Part shown: positions 42,222 through 50,747 of the stretch, piece by piece
Numbering within the stretch: position 1 is the first letter of the stretch
Layout: the number at the start of each line of letters is the position of its first letter
Assembly (NCBI RefSeq): GCF_900111895.1
Contig: NZ_FOKB01000007.1
Span: 186,001 to 250,000 of the forward strand
Length of the DNA: 64,000 bases
Source of the DNA: Pseudomonas simiae
GTDB taxonomy: Bacteria > Pseudomonadota > Gammaproteobacteria > Pseudomonadales > Pseudomonadaceae
Reading direction: 5' to 3'
Notes under the pieces: model-generated
What the model was told of the DNA's origin: nothing
The model's input: only the letters and a program-made list of their open reading frames with translations
Databases searched by the model: none
Program-made: the position numbers and the translations under genes

Positions 42222-43486
42222 CAAGTGCGCACATGACCATCGCCGAACACCACGTACTTCTCACTGGTCAGGCCTTCCAGGCCAACCGGGCCGCGGGCGT
42301 GGAGTTTGTCGGTGGAAATACCGATCTCCGCCCCCAGGCCGTACTCGAAGCCGTCGGCAAAACGCGTCGAGGCGTTGATCATCACCGAAGCGGAGTCCAC
42401 TTCGGTGAGGAAACGCCGGGCATCGCTGAAATGCTCGGAAACAATCGCGTCGGTGTGCTTGGAGCCGTAGGTGTTGATGTGTTCGATGGCCTCGTCGAGG
42501 TCGTCGACAATCTTGATCGACAGGATCGGCGCGGTGTATTCGGTGTACCAGTCAAGCTCGGTCGCGTCGATCACGTCCGCGCCCAGCAGCGCACGGGTAC
42601 GCCCGCAGCCCCGCAGTTCCACGCCCTTGTCGCGGTAGATGGCAGCCAGCGGCGGCAGCACGCGATCGGCAATGCCGACGTGCACCAGCAGCGTCTCCAT
42701 GGTGTTGCAAGGGGCGTAGCGGTGGGTCTTGGCGTTGTCGGCGATGCGGATCGCCTTGTCGATGTCGGCGGCGATGTCGATGTACACATGGCACACGCCG
42801 TCCAGGTGCTTGATGACGGGCACTTTGGCATCACGGCTGACACGTTCGATCAGGCTCTTGCCACCACGCGGCACGATCACGTCGACGAATTCGGGCATGG
42901 TGATCAGCGCGCCTACGGCGGCGCGGTCGGTGGTTTCCACCACTTGCACCACTTCGGCAGGCAACTCGGCCACGGCCAGGCCCTGCTGGATGCACGCGGC
43001 GATGGCACGGTTGGAATTGATCGCCTCGGAACCGCCACGCAGGATAGTGGCGTTGCCGGATTTGAGGCACAGGCTCGCGGCGTCGATGGTCACGTTTGGA
43101 CGCGACTCATAAATGATGCCGATCACGCCCAGCGGCACGCGCATCTTGCCGACCTGAATGCCGGATGGCAGGTAACGCATGTCGCGGATTTCACCGATGG
43201 GGTCAGGCAGCTTGGCCACCTGACGCAGGCCTTCGATCATGTCGTCGATACGTGCCGGGGTCAGCGCCAGGCGGTCCAGCAGGGCCGGTTCCAAGCCATT
43301 GGCGCGGCCGTTGGCCAGGTCTTGCTCGTTGGCGGCGGTCAGCTCGGAGCGCGAGGCATCCAGAGCGGCGGCGGCGGCCAGCAGGGCACGGTTCTTCTGC
43401 GCAGTGCTCGCACGGGCGATCAGCCGCGAGGCCTGACGGGCAGCGCGACCCAGGCGGGTCATGTAGTCAAGAACGGACTCAGTCAT
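42221..43486 (-). CDS. proA: Gamma-glutamyl phosphate reductase
   Basis: NADPH-dependent enzyme of 421 residues of proline synthesis, reducing gamma-glutamyl phosphate to the semialdehyde. ALDH-like fold: VPLGVIGIIYESRPNVTIDAA near 115, IVPRGGKSLIERVS near 205, and the catalytic Cys in HRYAPCNTMETLLVH (about 252-266). It is the first gene of the proA-nadD-rsfS-rlmH-pbpA-rodA run. No Shine-Dalgarno is evident before the ATG, so translation may rely on other leader features. Confidence 0.96.
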   Translation of the reverse strand: MTESVLDYMTRLGRAARQASRLIARASTAQKNRALLAAAAALDASRSELTAANEQDLANGRANGLEPALLDRLALTPARIDDMIEGLRQVAKLPDPIGEIRDMRYLPSGIQVGKMRVPLGVIGIIYESRPNVTIDAASLCLKSGNATILRGGSEAINSNRAIAACIQQGLAVAELPAEVVQVVETTDRAAVGALITMPEFVDVIVPRGGKSLIERVSRDAKVPVIKHLDGVCHVYIDIAADIDKAIRIADNAKTHRYAPCNTMETLLVHVGIADRVLPPLAAIYRDKGVELRGCGRTRALLGADVIDATELDWYTEYTAPILSIKIVDDLDEAIEHINTYGSKHTDAIVSEHFSDARRFLTEVDSASVMINASTRFADGFEYGLGAEIGISTDKLHARGPVGLEGLTSEKYVVFGDGHVRT

Positions 43487-43660
43487 AGTCAGGGAGTCTT
43501 GGCAGGGAGGAAAGCGGCAGATTATAGCTGTGACGCCGCCCGACTGACAGCGGTGAGGGGCGGATGGTCGAAATGAACTGTAAAAACCTGGGGTTCAGCG
43601 GTAATTAAGGTGGGAGTTGTTATGATTCCGTCACATTTAGCCGTATTTACCCTGACCGCC

Positions 43661-44344
43661 ATGCCCAGTTCATCGCCCCAACTCCCCGCCAGCGCCCTGC
43701 CCGACAGCTTCTTCGACCGTGACGCGCAAATTCTTGCGCAAGCATTGCTCGGAAAAGTCATCCGCCATCGCGTCGGCGAAACCTGGCTTTCCGCGCGAAT
43801 TATTGAAACCGAAGCCTATTACGTGGCCGAAAAAGGCAGCCACGCCTCATTGGGCTACACAGAAAAGCGTAAGGCTTTGTTTCTGGATGGTGGCCATATC
43901 TACATGTACTACGCCCGTGGCGGCGACTCCCTGAACTTCAGCGCCCATGGGCCGGGCAATGCCGTATTGATCAAATCAGCCTATCCATGGGTCGATGAAT
44001 TATCCGGCCCGGCGAGCCTGGCGCAGATGCTGCTGAACAACCCGAATGCCGATGGCAGCCCACGCACCTTGCAAAAACTCTGCGCCGGTCAGACCCTGCT
44101 GTGCAAAGCCCTGGGGTTGAAGGTGCCGATGTGGGACGCCAAGCGTTTCGATCAGGAACAGCTCTATGTTGAAGACGTGTGCCAGACCCCGATCCAGATC
44201 ATCCAGACCACGCGCCTGGGCATCCCCAGCGGGCGTGATGAACACCTGATGTACCGCTTCGTCGATGCGGGCTACGCGCCTTATTGCACGCGGAACCCGC
44301 TGCGCCGGGGCCAGGTCGAAGACCGCGATTATTTTTTGATTTGA
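43661..44344 (+). CDS. mpg: 3-methyladenine DNA glycosylase (AAG/MPG family)
   Basis: A base-excision repair enzyme of 227 residues removing alkylated purines. Motifs are AQALLGKVIRHRVG, ARIIETEAYYVAEKGSHAS (the catalytic Glu in ETEAY), YMYYARGGDSLNF and GPGNAVLIKSAYPW. It belongs to the mammalian MPG-type family rather than the AlkA/Tag helix-hairpin-helix type. The ATG at 43661 gives MPSSSPQLPAS; upstream in-frame codons are unlikely to be used. Its partner in alkylation stress here could be the AidB-like gene, but the two are far apart. Confidence 0.88.
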   Translation: MPSSSPQLPASALPDSFFDRDAQILAQALLGKVIRHRVGETWLSARIIETEAYYVAEKGSHASLGYTEKRKALFLDGGHIYMYYARGGDSLNFSAHGPGNAVLIKSAYPWVDELSGPASLAQMLLNNPNADGSPRTLQKLCAGQTLLCKALGLKVPMWDAKRFDQEQLYVEDVCQTPIQIIQTTRLGIPSGRDEHLMYRFVDAGYAPYCTRNPLRRGQVEDRDYFLI

Positions 44345-44401
44345 TAAGTAATGACCGCTGTCCCTGCTGGAAATCGATACCTGCCACACCGCAGATCCAA
44401 T

Positions 44402-44424
44402 GTGGGAGCAAGCCCACTCCCACA
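44402..44424. repeat. Collapsed REP remnant
   Basis: GTGGGAGCAAGCCCACTCCCAC is one short hairpin in which the two REP arms have fused, between mpg and the DedA-PAP2 gene. Confidence 0.65.
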
Positions 44425-44489
44425 GTTGGCCGGCGGTGTGGCCGGCTATGAGTTCGAGAGGAAATGGCCGCACAAATGGAGAGGACTGT

Positions 44490-45806
44490 ATGAGCCAATG
44501 GCTCGATAGCATTACCGGCTGGTTAACACTGAACCCCGAATGGCTGGCGGTCGCGGTGTTTATCGTCGCCTGCGTGGAATGCCTGGCCATCGCCGGGCTT
44601 ATCGTGCCGGGCACGGTATTGTTGTTTGCCATTGCGGCGCTGGCCGGTAGCGGCGCGCTGTCCTTGAGCGAAACCCTGCTGCTGGGTTTCCTCGGCGGCT
44701 TGCTGGGTGACGGGGTGTCCTACTTCCTCGGACGACATTTCCATCAGAACATCCGGCGTCTGCCCGGCCTGCGCCATCATCCCGAATGGATGAACGGCGC
44801 CGAAACCTACTTCCACAAGTACGGCATTGCCAGCCTGCTGGTCGGACGCTTCATCGGCCCATTGCGTCCTATGCTGCCGATGGTGGCCGGTATGTGCGAC
44901 ATGCCATTCCCGCGTTTCGCCATGGTGAGCATTGTGGCAGCAGCGGGTTGGACGGTGGCTTACCTGCTGCCCGGCTGGGCGACCGGCGCTGCGTTCCGCC
45001 TGCCCTTGCCCGAAGGGTTCTGGCCCGAGGCGGCAGTGGTTGCGGGTTGCCTGGCGGCGTTGATTGGACTGAGCCTGAACAGCAGTCTGCGCGGCCATCG
45101 GCGCGCCACGTTATGGATTGGGTGTGCCAGCCTGGTGCTATTGATCGCGCTGTTTATTGGCTACCACTCGCTGGACAACTTCGACCACGGCCTGAGCGCC
45201 CTGGTGCAGGAACACCGCAGCCCCTGGCTGGACGAAGTGATGGTGCGCATCACCCAACTGGGTGAGTTCAAGAAGATGTTCGTTGCCAGCGCGGTGTTCA
45301 CCGGCCTGCTGCTATTGGCGCGGCAATGGCGCCACGCAGTGTTCGTTGGCGCAACGCTGGCCGGGGCTGCGGTGATCAACACCGGGACCAAGCTGTTTTT
45401 CGCCCGTGGCCGCCCGGAAATCCTCACCGACCCGCTGACCAGCTTCAGCATGCCCAGCGGCCACGCGTCGGGCGCGTTCGCATTTTTCCTGGCGCTGGCG
45501 ATCCTGGCCGGTCGCGGACAACCCGTGCGGTTGCGCCTGACCTGGATGCTGCTGGGCTGCATTCCCGCCGCTTTCATTGCGCTATCGCGCGTCTACCTCG
45601 GCGCCCACTGGCCCACGGACATCCTGGCCGGCACGCTGCTGGCGATGACGGTGTGTGCGTTCAGCCTGGGCATCAGCCAGTATCGAAGCCCGCTGCCGGC
45701 CATGTCGCAAAAAACCTGGTGGCTGTTGCTGCCGGCGTTGGTCGCGGTGCTCAGCTTCATCGCACTCACTGGCACGCCCCACGCCCTGCTGCGCTATGCC
45801 TATTAA
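44490..45806 (+). CDS. DedA-PAP2 fusion membrane protein
   Basis: Inner-membrane protein of 438 residues joining two domains. The DedA/SNARE-associated domain (about 10-190) has IAGLIVPGTVLLF, FLGGLLGDGVSYFLGR and YGIASLLVGRFIGPLRPMLPMVAGM. The C-terminal PAP2 phosphatase (about 230-420) has KLFFARGRPE, SMPSGHASGAFAF and SRVYLGAHWPTDILAG, the three catalytic signatures of lipid phosphatases. DedA proteins flip phospholipids or undecaprenyl phosphate, and PAP2 enzymes dephosphorylate lipid pyrophosphates, so a combined flippase-phosphatase for a polyprenyl or phospholipid carrier is a fair inference. Its stop overlaps that of the convergent LON-domain gene in TTAA. Confidence 0.9.
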   Translation: MSQWLDSITGWLTLNPEWLAVAVFIVACVECLAIAGLIVPGTVLLFAIAALAGSGALSLSETLLLGFLGGLLGDGVSYFLGRHFHQNIRRLPGLRHHPEWMNGAETYFHKYGIASLLVGRFIGPLRPMLPMVAGMCDMPFPRFAMVSIVAAAGWTVAYLLPGWATGAAFRLPLPEGFWPEAAVVAGCLAALIGLSLNSSLRGHRRATLWIGCASLVLLIALFIGYHSLDNFDHGLSALVQEHRSPWLDEVMVRITQLGEFKKMFVASAVFTGLLLLARQWRHAVFVGATLAGAAVINTGTKLFFARGRPEILTDPLTSFSMPSGHASGAFAFFLALAILAGRGQPVRLRLTWMLLGCIPAAFIALSRVYLGAHWPTDILAGTLLAMTVCAFSLGISQYRSPLPAMSQKTWWLLLPALVAVLSFIALTGTPHALLRYAY

Positions 45807-46393
45807 GTGAACAGTTCGCCCTGCAATTCGTCGAGCAGCATCTGGATCGCATCCAGGCGCTGCTGCGGGTCATCGAGTTGCAGCAGGTCGATCTTGTCGG
45901 CCTCGGTGAACGGCAGCAGATACGCCAACTGATTGCCCAAGGCTTGCTGGCCGTCGGCGTGAGCGTCCATGTCCAACGACGCCACCATGGGGTGCTCGGC
46001 CAATGCCTGGAGCAGCGCCAGCAGGTCGGCATCTTCTTCTTCCAACGGCTGGTCCGGCAGTTCTTCGAGCCACTGCACGTCGGCCACCAGCAGTTGGTCT
46101 TTCTGCACACCGGCATCCCGTACGCGAAACCTGCGCCCGCCTTCGACGCGAATCCCCAGCAGGCCGTTGTCCTGTTGCTTGAAGTCGCGGATCAGCGCTT
46201 CACAGCCGATCAGCGCGTAGCCGTCCGGCGCCGTGCCCACCTCCTGGCCGTCGAGAATGCACACCACACCGAAGCTTTCGCCCTTTTTCATGCAGCGGGC
46301 GACCATATCCAGGTAGCGCGCCTCGAACAGTTGCAGGTCGAGGGTGCAGCCAGGGAACAGCACGGTATTGAGCGGGAACAGCGCCAGACTCAT
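45803..46393 (-). CDS. LON substrate-binding domain protein
   Basis: A protein of 196 residues consisting only of the N-terminal Lon (LAN) domain: MSLALFPLNTVLFPGCTLDLQLFEARYLDMV, then CMKKGESFGVVCILDG and RVRDAGVQKDQLLVADVQWLEELPD. There is no ATPase or protease domain, so it is not a Lon protease. Such stand-alone domains probably bind proteins, but their role is unknown. AAGGAAA lies before the ATG. It is followed at the 3' side by a convergent gene with shared stop bases. Confidence 0.88.
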   Translation of the reverse strand: MSLALFPLNTVLFPGCTLDLQLFEARYLDMVARCMKKGESFGVVCILDGQEVGTAPDGYALIGCEALIRDFKQQDNGLLGIRVEGGRRFRVRDAGVQKDQLLVADVQWLEELPDQPLEEEDADLLALLQALAEHPMVASLDMDAHADGQQALGNQLAYLLPFTEADKIDLLQLDDPQQRLDAIQMLLDELQGELFT

Positions 46394-46414
46394 AAAGGTT
46401 TCCTTAAACCCGGT

Positions 46415-47131
46415 TTAAACGATCACCGACACAGCCAGCGGCAGGAACACCGCCGTGGCCACGCCCATCAGACTCATCGCCAGCGCTGCAAAAGCGCCGC
46501 ATTCTTCGCTTTCCTGCAGGGCCACCGAGGTGCCGACGGCATGAGCAGTCATGCCCAGCGCCATGCCGCGCGCCTCGGGGCTGTGCACCCCCAGGCGAGA
46601 CAAATACGCCGGGCCGATCATCGCACCGATCACCCCGGTGATCAGCACAAATACCGCCGCCAAAGCCGCCACGCCGCCGATCTGCTCGGCCACCAGCATG
46701 GCGATCGGTGAAGTCACCGACTTGGGCGCCATGGTCATCAACATCCTGTGCTCGGCGCCAAACCACCAGCCCAGCAGCACACACAGGCCGGTGGCGAGCA
46801 CACCGCCTATCACCAGCGTAGTAAAAATCGGCCAGAACAATTGGCGAATGCGCCGCAGGTTCAAGTAAAGCGGCACCGCCAGGGCCACGGTCGCCGGACC
46901 CAGCAGGATGCCCATGATCTCGGTGCTCTTGCGGTACTCGGCGTAGCTCAGGCCACAACTGATCAGCACGCCGATCACCAGCAACATGGACACCAGCACC
47001 GGCTGCAGGAAGATCCAGCGGGTTTTCTCGAACCCTGCCAGTACCAACTGATAAGCGCCGAGGGTGATGCCGATGCCGAACAACGGGTGATGAATCACCG
47101 CTGTCCACGCGCCATGCCAGTCGAAGATCAT
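46415..47131 (-). CDS. lrgB: LrgB-family inner-membrane protein
   Basis: A protein of 238 residues with about seven membrane helices matching LrgB/YohK. Signature stretches are LLGPATVALAVPLY, MTMAPKSVTSPIAMLVAEQIGG and LGVHSPEARGMALGMTAHAVGTSVAL. LrgAB and CidAB are holin-like systems affecting murein hydrolase export, cell lysis or pyruvate uptake. Its ATG overlaps the lrgA stop by four bases (ATGA), so the pair is translated together. Confidence 0.92.
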   Translation of the reverse strand: MIFDWHGAWTAVIHHPLFGIGITLGAYQLVLAGFEKTRWIFLQPVLVSMLLVIGVLISCGLSYAEYRKSTEIMGILLGPATVALAVPLYLNLRRIRQLFWPIFTTLVIGGVLATGLCVLLGWWFGAEHRMLMTMAPKSVTSPIAMLVAEQIGGVAALAAVFVLITGVIGAMIGPAYLSRLGVHSPEARGMALGMTAHAVGTSVALQESEECGAFAALAMSLMGVATAVFLPLAVSVIV

Positions 47132-47481
47132 TGATCCTTCTCCTTGCGCTTGACCATCTGCTGCATCAGCACGCCCACGAAGCCCATGGCGATCACCAGC
47201 GACAGCACCAGCGCACCGACAATGGCCCAGAAATCAGCGGCAATATCCTTGGCATACACCATCACCCCCACCGCCGGTGGCACCAGCAGCAACGGCAAGT
47301 AACGCAACAGGCTGCTGGCCGCCAGGCTCAAGGGCTCGCCGACATCGCCCTTCCAGATCAGAAAACCCAGCATCAACAGCAGCCCGATGATCGGGCCCGG
47401 CAGTACCGGCAACAGCAAATGATTAATCGCCGTGCCGATCAGTTGAAACAGCACCAGCCAGGTCAGGCCACGTAACAGCAT
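47128..47481 (-). CDS. lrgA: LrgA/CidA-family holin-like protein
   Basis: A protein of 117 residues with four predicted membrane helices (about 6-26, 29-45, 60-80, 85-107), containing LLLPVLPGPIIGLLLMLGFLIWKG and LLVPPAVGVMVYAKDI, the CidA/LrgA signature. The start MLLRGLTWL at 47481 has a purine-rich GAGGGGGAAG upstream; a longer open frame further upstream is not coding. It forms a two-gene unit with lrgB. Confidence 0.9.
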   Translation of the reverse strand: MLLRGLTWLVLFQLIGTAINHLLLPVLPGPIIGLLLMLGFLIWKGDVGEPLSLAASSLLRYLPLLLVPPAVGVMVYAKDIAADFWAIVGALVLSLVIAMGFVGVLMQQMVKRKEKDQ

Positions 47482-47658
47482 CCGTTCTTCCCCCTCAATA
47501 CTCGCCCGCATTATAAGCACGCCCGCCCTATGCACCGGCATTCGCCAAAAGCATGGTGGGTTGACCGAGCCTATCGGCCATGATGATCTACATTGGTTCT
47601 CTGTAATCCATAAAAAACCAGACGTTGTACACAGCGTGATGAACCAAGGAGAGACGCA

Positions 47659-48114
47659 ATGCCCTATGTACCCGTAGCGCAGCTCAAAGATTATGTCGGC
47701 AAGGAACTGGGACGTTCCGAATGGCTCACCATCGACCAGGCGCGTATCAACCTGTTCGCCGAGGCCACTGGCGATCATCAGTTCATCCACGTCGACCCGG
47801 TCAAGGCCGCGCAAACCCCGTTCGGCAGCACCATCGCCCACGGTTTCCTGTCGCTGTCGCTGATGCCCAAACTGATGGAGGACCTGCTGATCGTGCCCGA
47901 GGGCCTGAAGATGGCCGTCAACTATGGCTTGGACAGCGTGCGCTTCATCCAGCCGGTGAAGGTCAACTCCAAGGTGCGCCTGAACGTGACGCTCAATGAC
48001 GTCACCGAGAAAAAACCCGGCCAATGGCTGCTCAAGGCCACCGCCACCCTGGAAATCGAAGGTCAGGAAAAACCAGCTTACATTGCTGAGTCGCTGTCCC
48101 TCTACTTCGTGTAA
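47659..48114 (+). CDS. MaoC-family (R)-specific enoyl-CoA hydratase
   Basis: A hotdog-fold hydratase of 151 residues. The hydratase-2 motif runs from FAEATGDHQFIHVDPVKAA (catalytic Asp and His) to PFGSTIAHGFLSLSL, near residues 35-70. Single-domain MaoC proteins convert trans-2-enoyl-CoA to (R)-3-hydroxyacyl-CoA and can channel beta-oxidation intermediates into polyhydroxyalkanoates, but no PHA gene is nearby, so the pathway is open. A hairpin follows its stop. Confidence 0.9.
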   Translation: MPYVPVAQLKDYVGKELGRSEWLTIDQARINLFAEATGDHQFIHVDPVKAAQTPFGSTIAHGFLSLSLMPKLMEDLLIVPEGLKMAVNYGLDSVRFIQPVKVNSKVRLNVTLNDVTEKKPGQWLLKATATLEIEGQEKPAYIAESLSLYFV

Positions 48115-48122
48115 GTCCGTGC

Positions 48123-48151
48123 CTGTGGTGGGGACATAAACCTCACCACAG
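48123..48151 (+). terminator. Hairpin after the MaoC gene
   Basis: CTGTGGTGGGG and CCTCACCACAG form an 11-bp stem with one G-T pair and a 7-nt loop, 8 bp past the MaoC stop. No clean T-tract follows. Confidence 0.5.
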
Positions 48152-48219
48152 CGTATGTAAATTTATGTATGAAACTCGCAGCTGCGGCATACTCGGCGCT
48201 CAATTATCCGGATCCCGCT

Positions 48220-49938
48220 ATGCGCCCACTCGCTCCCCTCGCCCTTGCCCTGTTGCTCACCGCTTGCGGAGACGGCGAATCGCTGTTGCCGCCCGATGCG
48301 CGCCTGCCCGACGGCGGCCGCTACCGGGGCGATGTGGTCGATGGTTTGCTGCAAGGTCAGGGCCGCGTGGACTACCCCAACGGCAGCTGGTATGCCGGCC
48401 AGTTCGACAAAGGCCAGTGGCACGGCCAGGGCGAGTGGCATGGCAGCAATGGCGAAGTCTATAAAGGCCAGTTCCAGCAGGGGCTGTTCGACGGCCAGGG
48501 CAGCCTGACCACGGCGGGCAGCCACTATGTGGGCGGCTTCAAGAACGGTCGACGCAACGGCGAAGGCACCCTCAAAGAGGGGCAGATGACCTATCGCGGC
48601 GAATTCAAGGACGACCAGTATTCCGGCCTCGGTCGCCTGGAGCTGGCGGACGGCAGCCAATACCAGGGCCAGTTCGCCCACGGCAAACCGAATGGCGAAG
48701 GCCAGCGCAACGACGACAGCGGCAACCAGTTCAGCGGCCATTTCGTCGATGGTCAACTGGAAGGCAACGGCACTTTCAACAGCGCCGATGGCGACATTTA
48801 TGTCGGCCAATTCAAGCAGAACCAGCTCAATGGCAAGGGCCGCTACGAGAACGCCGACGGCGACGTGTGGATCGGCCAGTTCAAGGAAGGCGCGCTCAGC
48901 GGCAAGGGCGAGTTGATCGGTGTCGACGGCAGCCACTATGTCGGCCAGTTCAGCGATTGGCGCTTCAGCGGTGAAGGCCGCCTGAACCTCACCGACGGCA
49001 GCTTCTATATCGGCGGGTTCGACAGCGACAGCTATCAAGGCAAAGGCACCCTGGTCCTCACCGACGGCACCGTGCAGGCCGGCACGTGGGTCAATGGCAT
49101 GCGCGTGCGTGACGCCGATGGCAAACTGCTGCCCGACCCGTTGGAGATCGGCGTACTGGCCCAAGGTGGTTTGCTCAACGCAGCCCTCGCCGCCGTGCCC
49201 GGCTCGACCCCGGCCGTCGAGCTGTACACCCTGGCCGTGGCCGGCGACGGTAAACAAAGCGTGTTCCTGCGCGAAGCCGATTACGTCAGCAACATGCTCG
49301 CCACCCGTTTTGGTGCACGCGGGCAGATTCGCCTGGTCAACCACCGCGACCACATCGCCGACCGCCCGCTGGCCACGCGCGAAAACCTGCGCCGCGCCGT
49401 GCAGACCCTGGCCGACCGCACCGGGCCGGAAGACCTGGTGTTTATCTACATGACCAGCCACGGTACCCACGAACACGAACTGGTGCTGGACCAACCGCGT
49501 ATGGAGCTGGCCGACCTGCCCGCCGATGAGCTCGCCGCCGTGCTGGCACCGCTGAAGAGCCGCGACAAGATCGTGGTGATTTCCGCCTGCTACTCCGGTG
49601 GCTTCATACCGGCGCTAAAGGACGATCGCACCCTGATCATGACCGCGTCCCGCGCCGATCGCGTGTCTTTCGGTTGCTCCGAGGAAGCCGACTTCACCTA
49701 CTTCGGCGACGCCCTCTTCGCCCAAGCCTTCAACCAGACCGACGACTTGCAGCAAGCCTTCAAGCTGGCACAACTGCATGTGGCCGAACGCGAACAGGCG
49801 GACAACTTCGAAGCCTCCGAGCCGCAGATCTGGGCCCCCAAGGGTGTGATCGCCCATTGGCAATTATTACGCAAACAGCAGGCACGAAAGGCGCTCGAAA
49901 GCGTCTCAATGAATAGCAAGGAAGCCAAAGGCAACTAA
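48220..49938 (+). CDS. MORN-repeat lipoprotein with C13 caspase-like peptidase domain
   Basis: A protein of 572 residues. The signal peptide MRPLAPLALALLLTAC puts the lipidated Cys at 16. Residues about 34-290 are eleven MORN repeats of 22-23 residues (YxGQFxxGxxxGxGxxxxxDG) plus a partial twelfth. Residues about 330-550 are a clan-CD peptidase of family C13 (legumain/GPI8-like), with the catalytic His414 in IYMTSHGTHEHE, Cys457 in VVISACYSGGF, and TASRADRVSFGCSEEADFTYFGDALF typical of the fold. MORN repeats bind lipids or proteins, so the protein probably sits in the periplasm on a membrane and cleaves after a specific residue. The substrate is unknown. The ATG at 48220 begins the signal peptide; 17 upstream in-frame residues would disrupt it. 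Confidence 0.88.
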   Translation: MRPLAPLALALLLTACGDGESLLPPDARLPDGGRYRGDVVDGLLQGQGRVDYPNGSWYAGQFDKGQWHGQGEWHGSNGEVYKGQFQQGLFDGQGSLTTAGSHYVGGFKNGRRNGEGTLKEGQMTYRGEFKDDQYSGLGRLELADGSQYQGQFAHGKPNGEGQRNDDSGNQFSGHFVDGQLEGNGTFNSADGDIYVGQFKQNQLNGKGRYENADGDVWIGQFKEGALSGKGELIGVDGSHYVGQFSDWRFSGEGRLNLTDGSFYIGGFDSDSYQGKGTLVLTDGTVQAGTWVNGMRVRDADGKLLPDPLEIGVLAQGGLLNAALAAVPGSTPAVELYTLAVAGDGKQSVFLREADYVSNMLATRFGARGQIRLVNHRDHIADRPLATRENLRRAVQTLADRTGPEDLVFIYMTSHGTHEHELVLDQPRMELADLPADELAAVLAPLKSRDKIVVISACYSGGFIPALKDDRTLIMTASRADRVSFGCSEEADFTYFGDALFAQAFNQTDDLQQAFKLAQLHVAEREQADNFEASEPQIWAPKGVIAHWQLLRKQQARKALESVSMNSKEAKGN

Positions 49939-49967
49939 GCTGTAACGTGTAACAAGGGGGAAACACC

Positions 49968-50609
49968 ATGTACCTGACGCCTCAGCATATCTTGCTCGCC
50001 GGAGCCTCCGGCCTTACCGGCGAACACCTGCTCGATCGCCTGCTCAACGAACCCACCGTGACCCGCGTGCTCGCACCCAGCCGCAAGCCATTGGCGGAAC
50101 ACCCGCACCTGGAAAACCCGGTGGGCGACCCGGCGGTGTTCCTGCCGCAGCTGAGTGGCCGGGTGGATCTGGCCTTCTGCTGCCTGGGCACCACCCTCAA
50201 ACAGGCGGGCTCCGAAGCGGCTTTTCGCGCCGTCGATCTGGACATGGTGGTGGCCTTCGCCAAACGCGCGCGGGAAATGGGCGCACGGCACTTGGTCGTG
50301 ATCAGCGCCATTGGCGCCGACCCGAAATCGTCGGTCTTCTACAACCGCGTCAAAGGGGAAATGGAAGAGGCGCTGAAAGCCCAGGACTGGCCTCAACTGA
50401 CCATCGTGCGGCCGTCGTTGCTGTTGGGGGAACGGCTGGAGCCGCGCCTGACCGAACAGTTGGCCGGCCCGTTATCACGACTGATTCCAGGCAAATACCG
50501 TGGTATCGAAGTGTGTGAACTGGCCCGGGCCATGTGGCGCCTGGCGCTGGAAGAACAGGATGGGGTGCGGGTGGTGGAGTCGGATGAGTTGCGCAAGCTG
50601 GGCAAGTAA
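49968..50609 (+). CDS. NAD(P)-binding Rossmann protein (atypical SDR)
   Basis: A protein of 213 residues with an N-terminal dinucleotide site ILLAGASGLTGEHLLDRLL (GASGLTG), a second half containing LVVISAIGADPKSSVFYNRVKGEMEEAL (the Ser-Tyr-Lys-like active region), and ILRPS-type LTIVRPSLLLGER. It resembles the HTATIP2/TIP30-type or NmrA-like atypical short-chain dehydrogenases that act as oxidoreductases or redox sensors. Substrate unknown. It follows the MORN-C13 gene by 29 bp and could be cotranscribed, with no obvious functional link. Confidence 0.8.
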   Translation: MYLTPQHILLAGASGLTGEHLLDRLLNEPTVTRVLAPSRKPLAEHPHLENPVGDPAVFLPQLSGRVDLAFCCLGTTLKQAGSEAAFRAVDLDMVVAFAKRAREMGARHLVVISAIGADPKSSVFYNRVKGEMEEALKAQDWPQLTIVRPSLLLGERLEPRLTEQLAGPLSRLIPGKYRGIEVCELARAMWRLALEEQDGVRVVESDELRKLGK

Positions 50610-50640
50610 TCCGATTTAACTATCCGGCAGAGATTCAAAT

Positions 50641-50719
50641 GTGGGAGCGGGCTTGCTCGCGAAGGCAGTGTGTCAGTCGACGAGTAATATGACTGATCCA
50701 CCGCATTCGCGCTCCCACA
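50641..50719. repeat. REP pair with a truncated right arm
   Basis: The left arm GTGGGAGCGGGCTTGCTCGCGAA (50641-50663) is complete. The right arm (50699-50719) has lost the central GAGCAAGCCC segment. It lies between convergent genes. Confidence 0.85.
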
Positions 50720-50747
50720 TGGGTTTTGTGCCGCCTTCCAGACAGGG

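Noticed and set aside
47482..48024. Upstream extension of the lrgA frame (298 codons in total)
   Set aside because: It runs antisense through the MaoC gene and its promoter region; the LrgA family starts at 47481.
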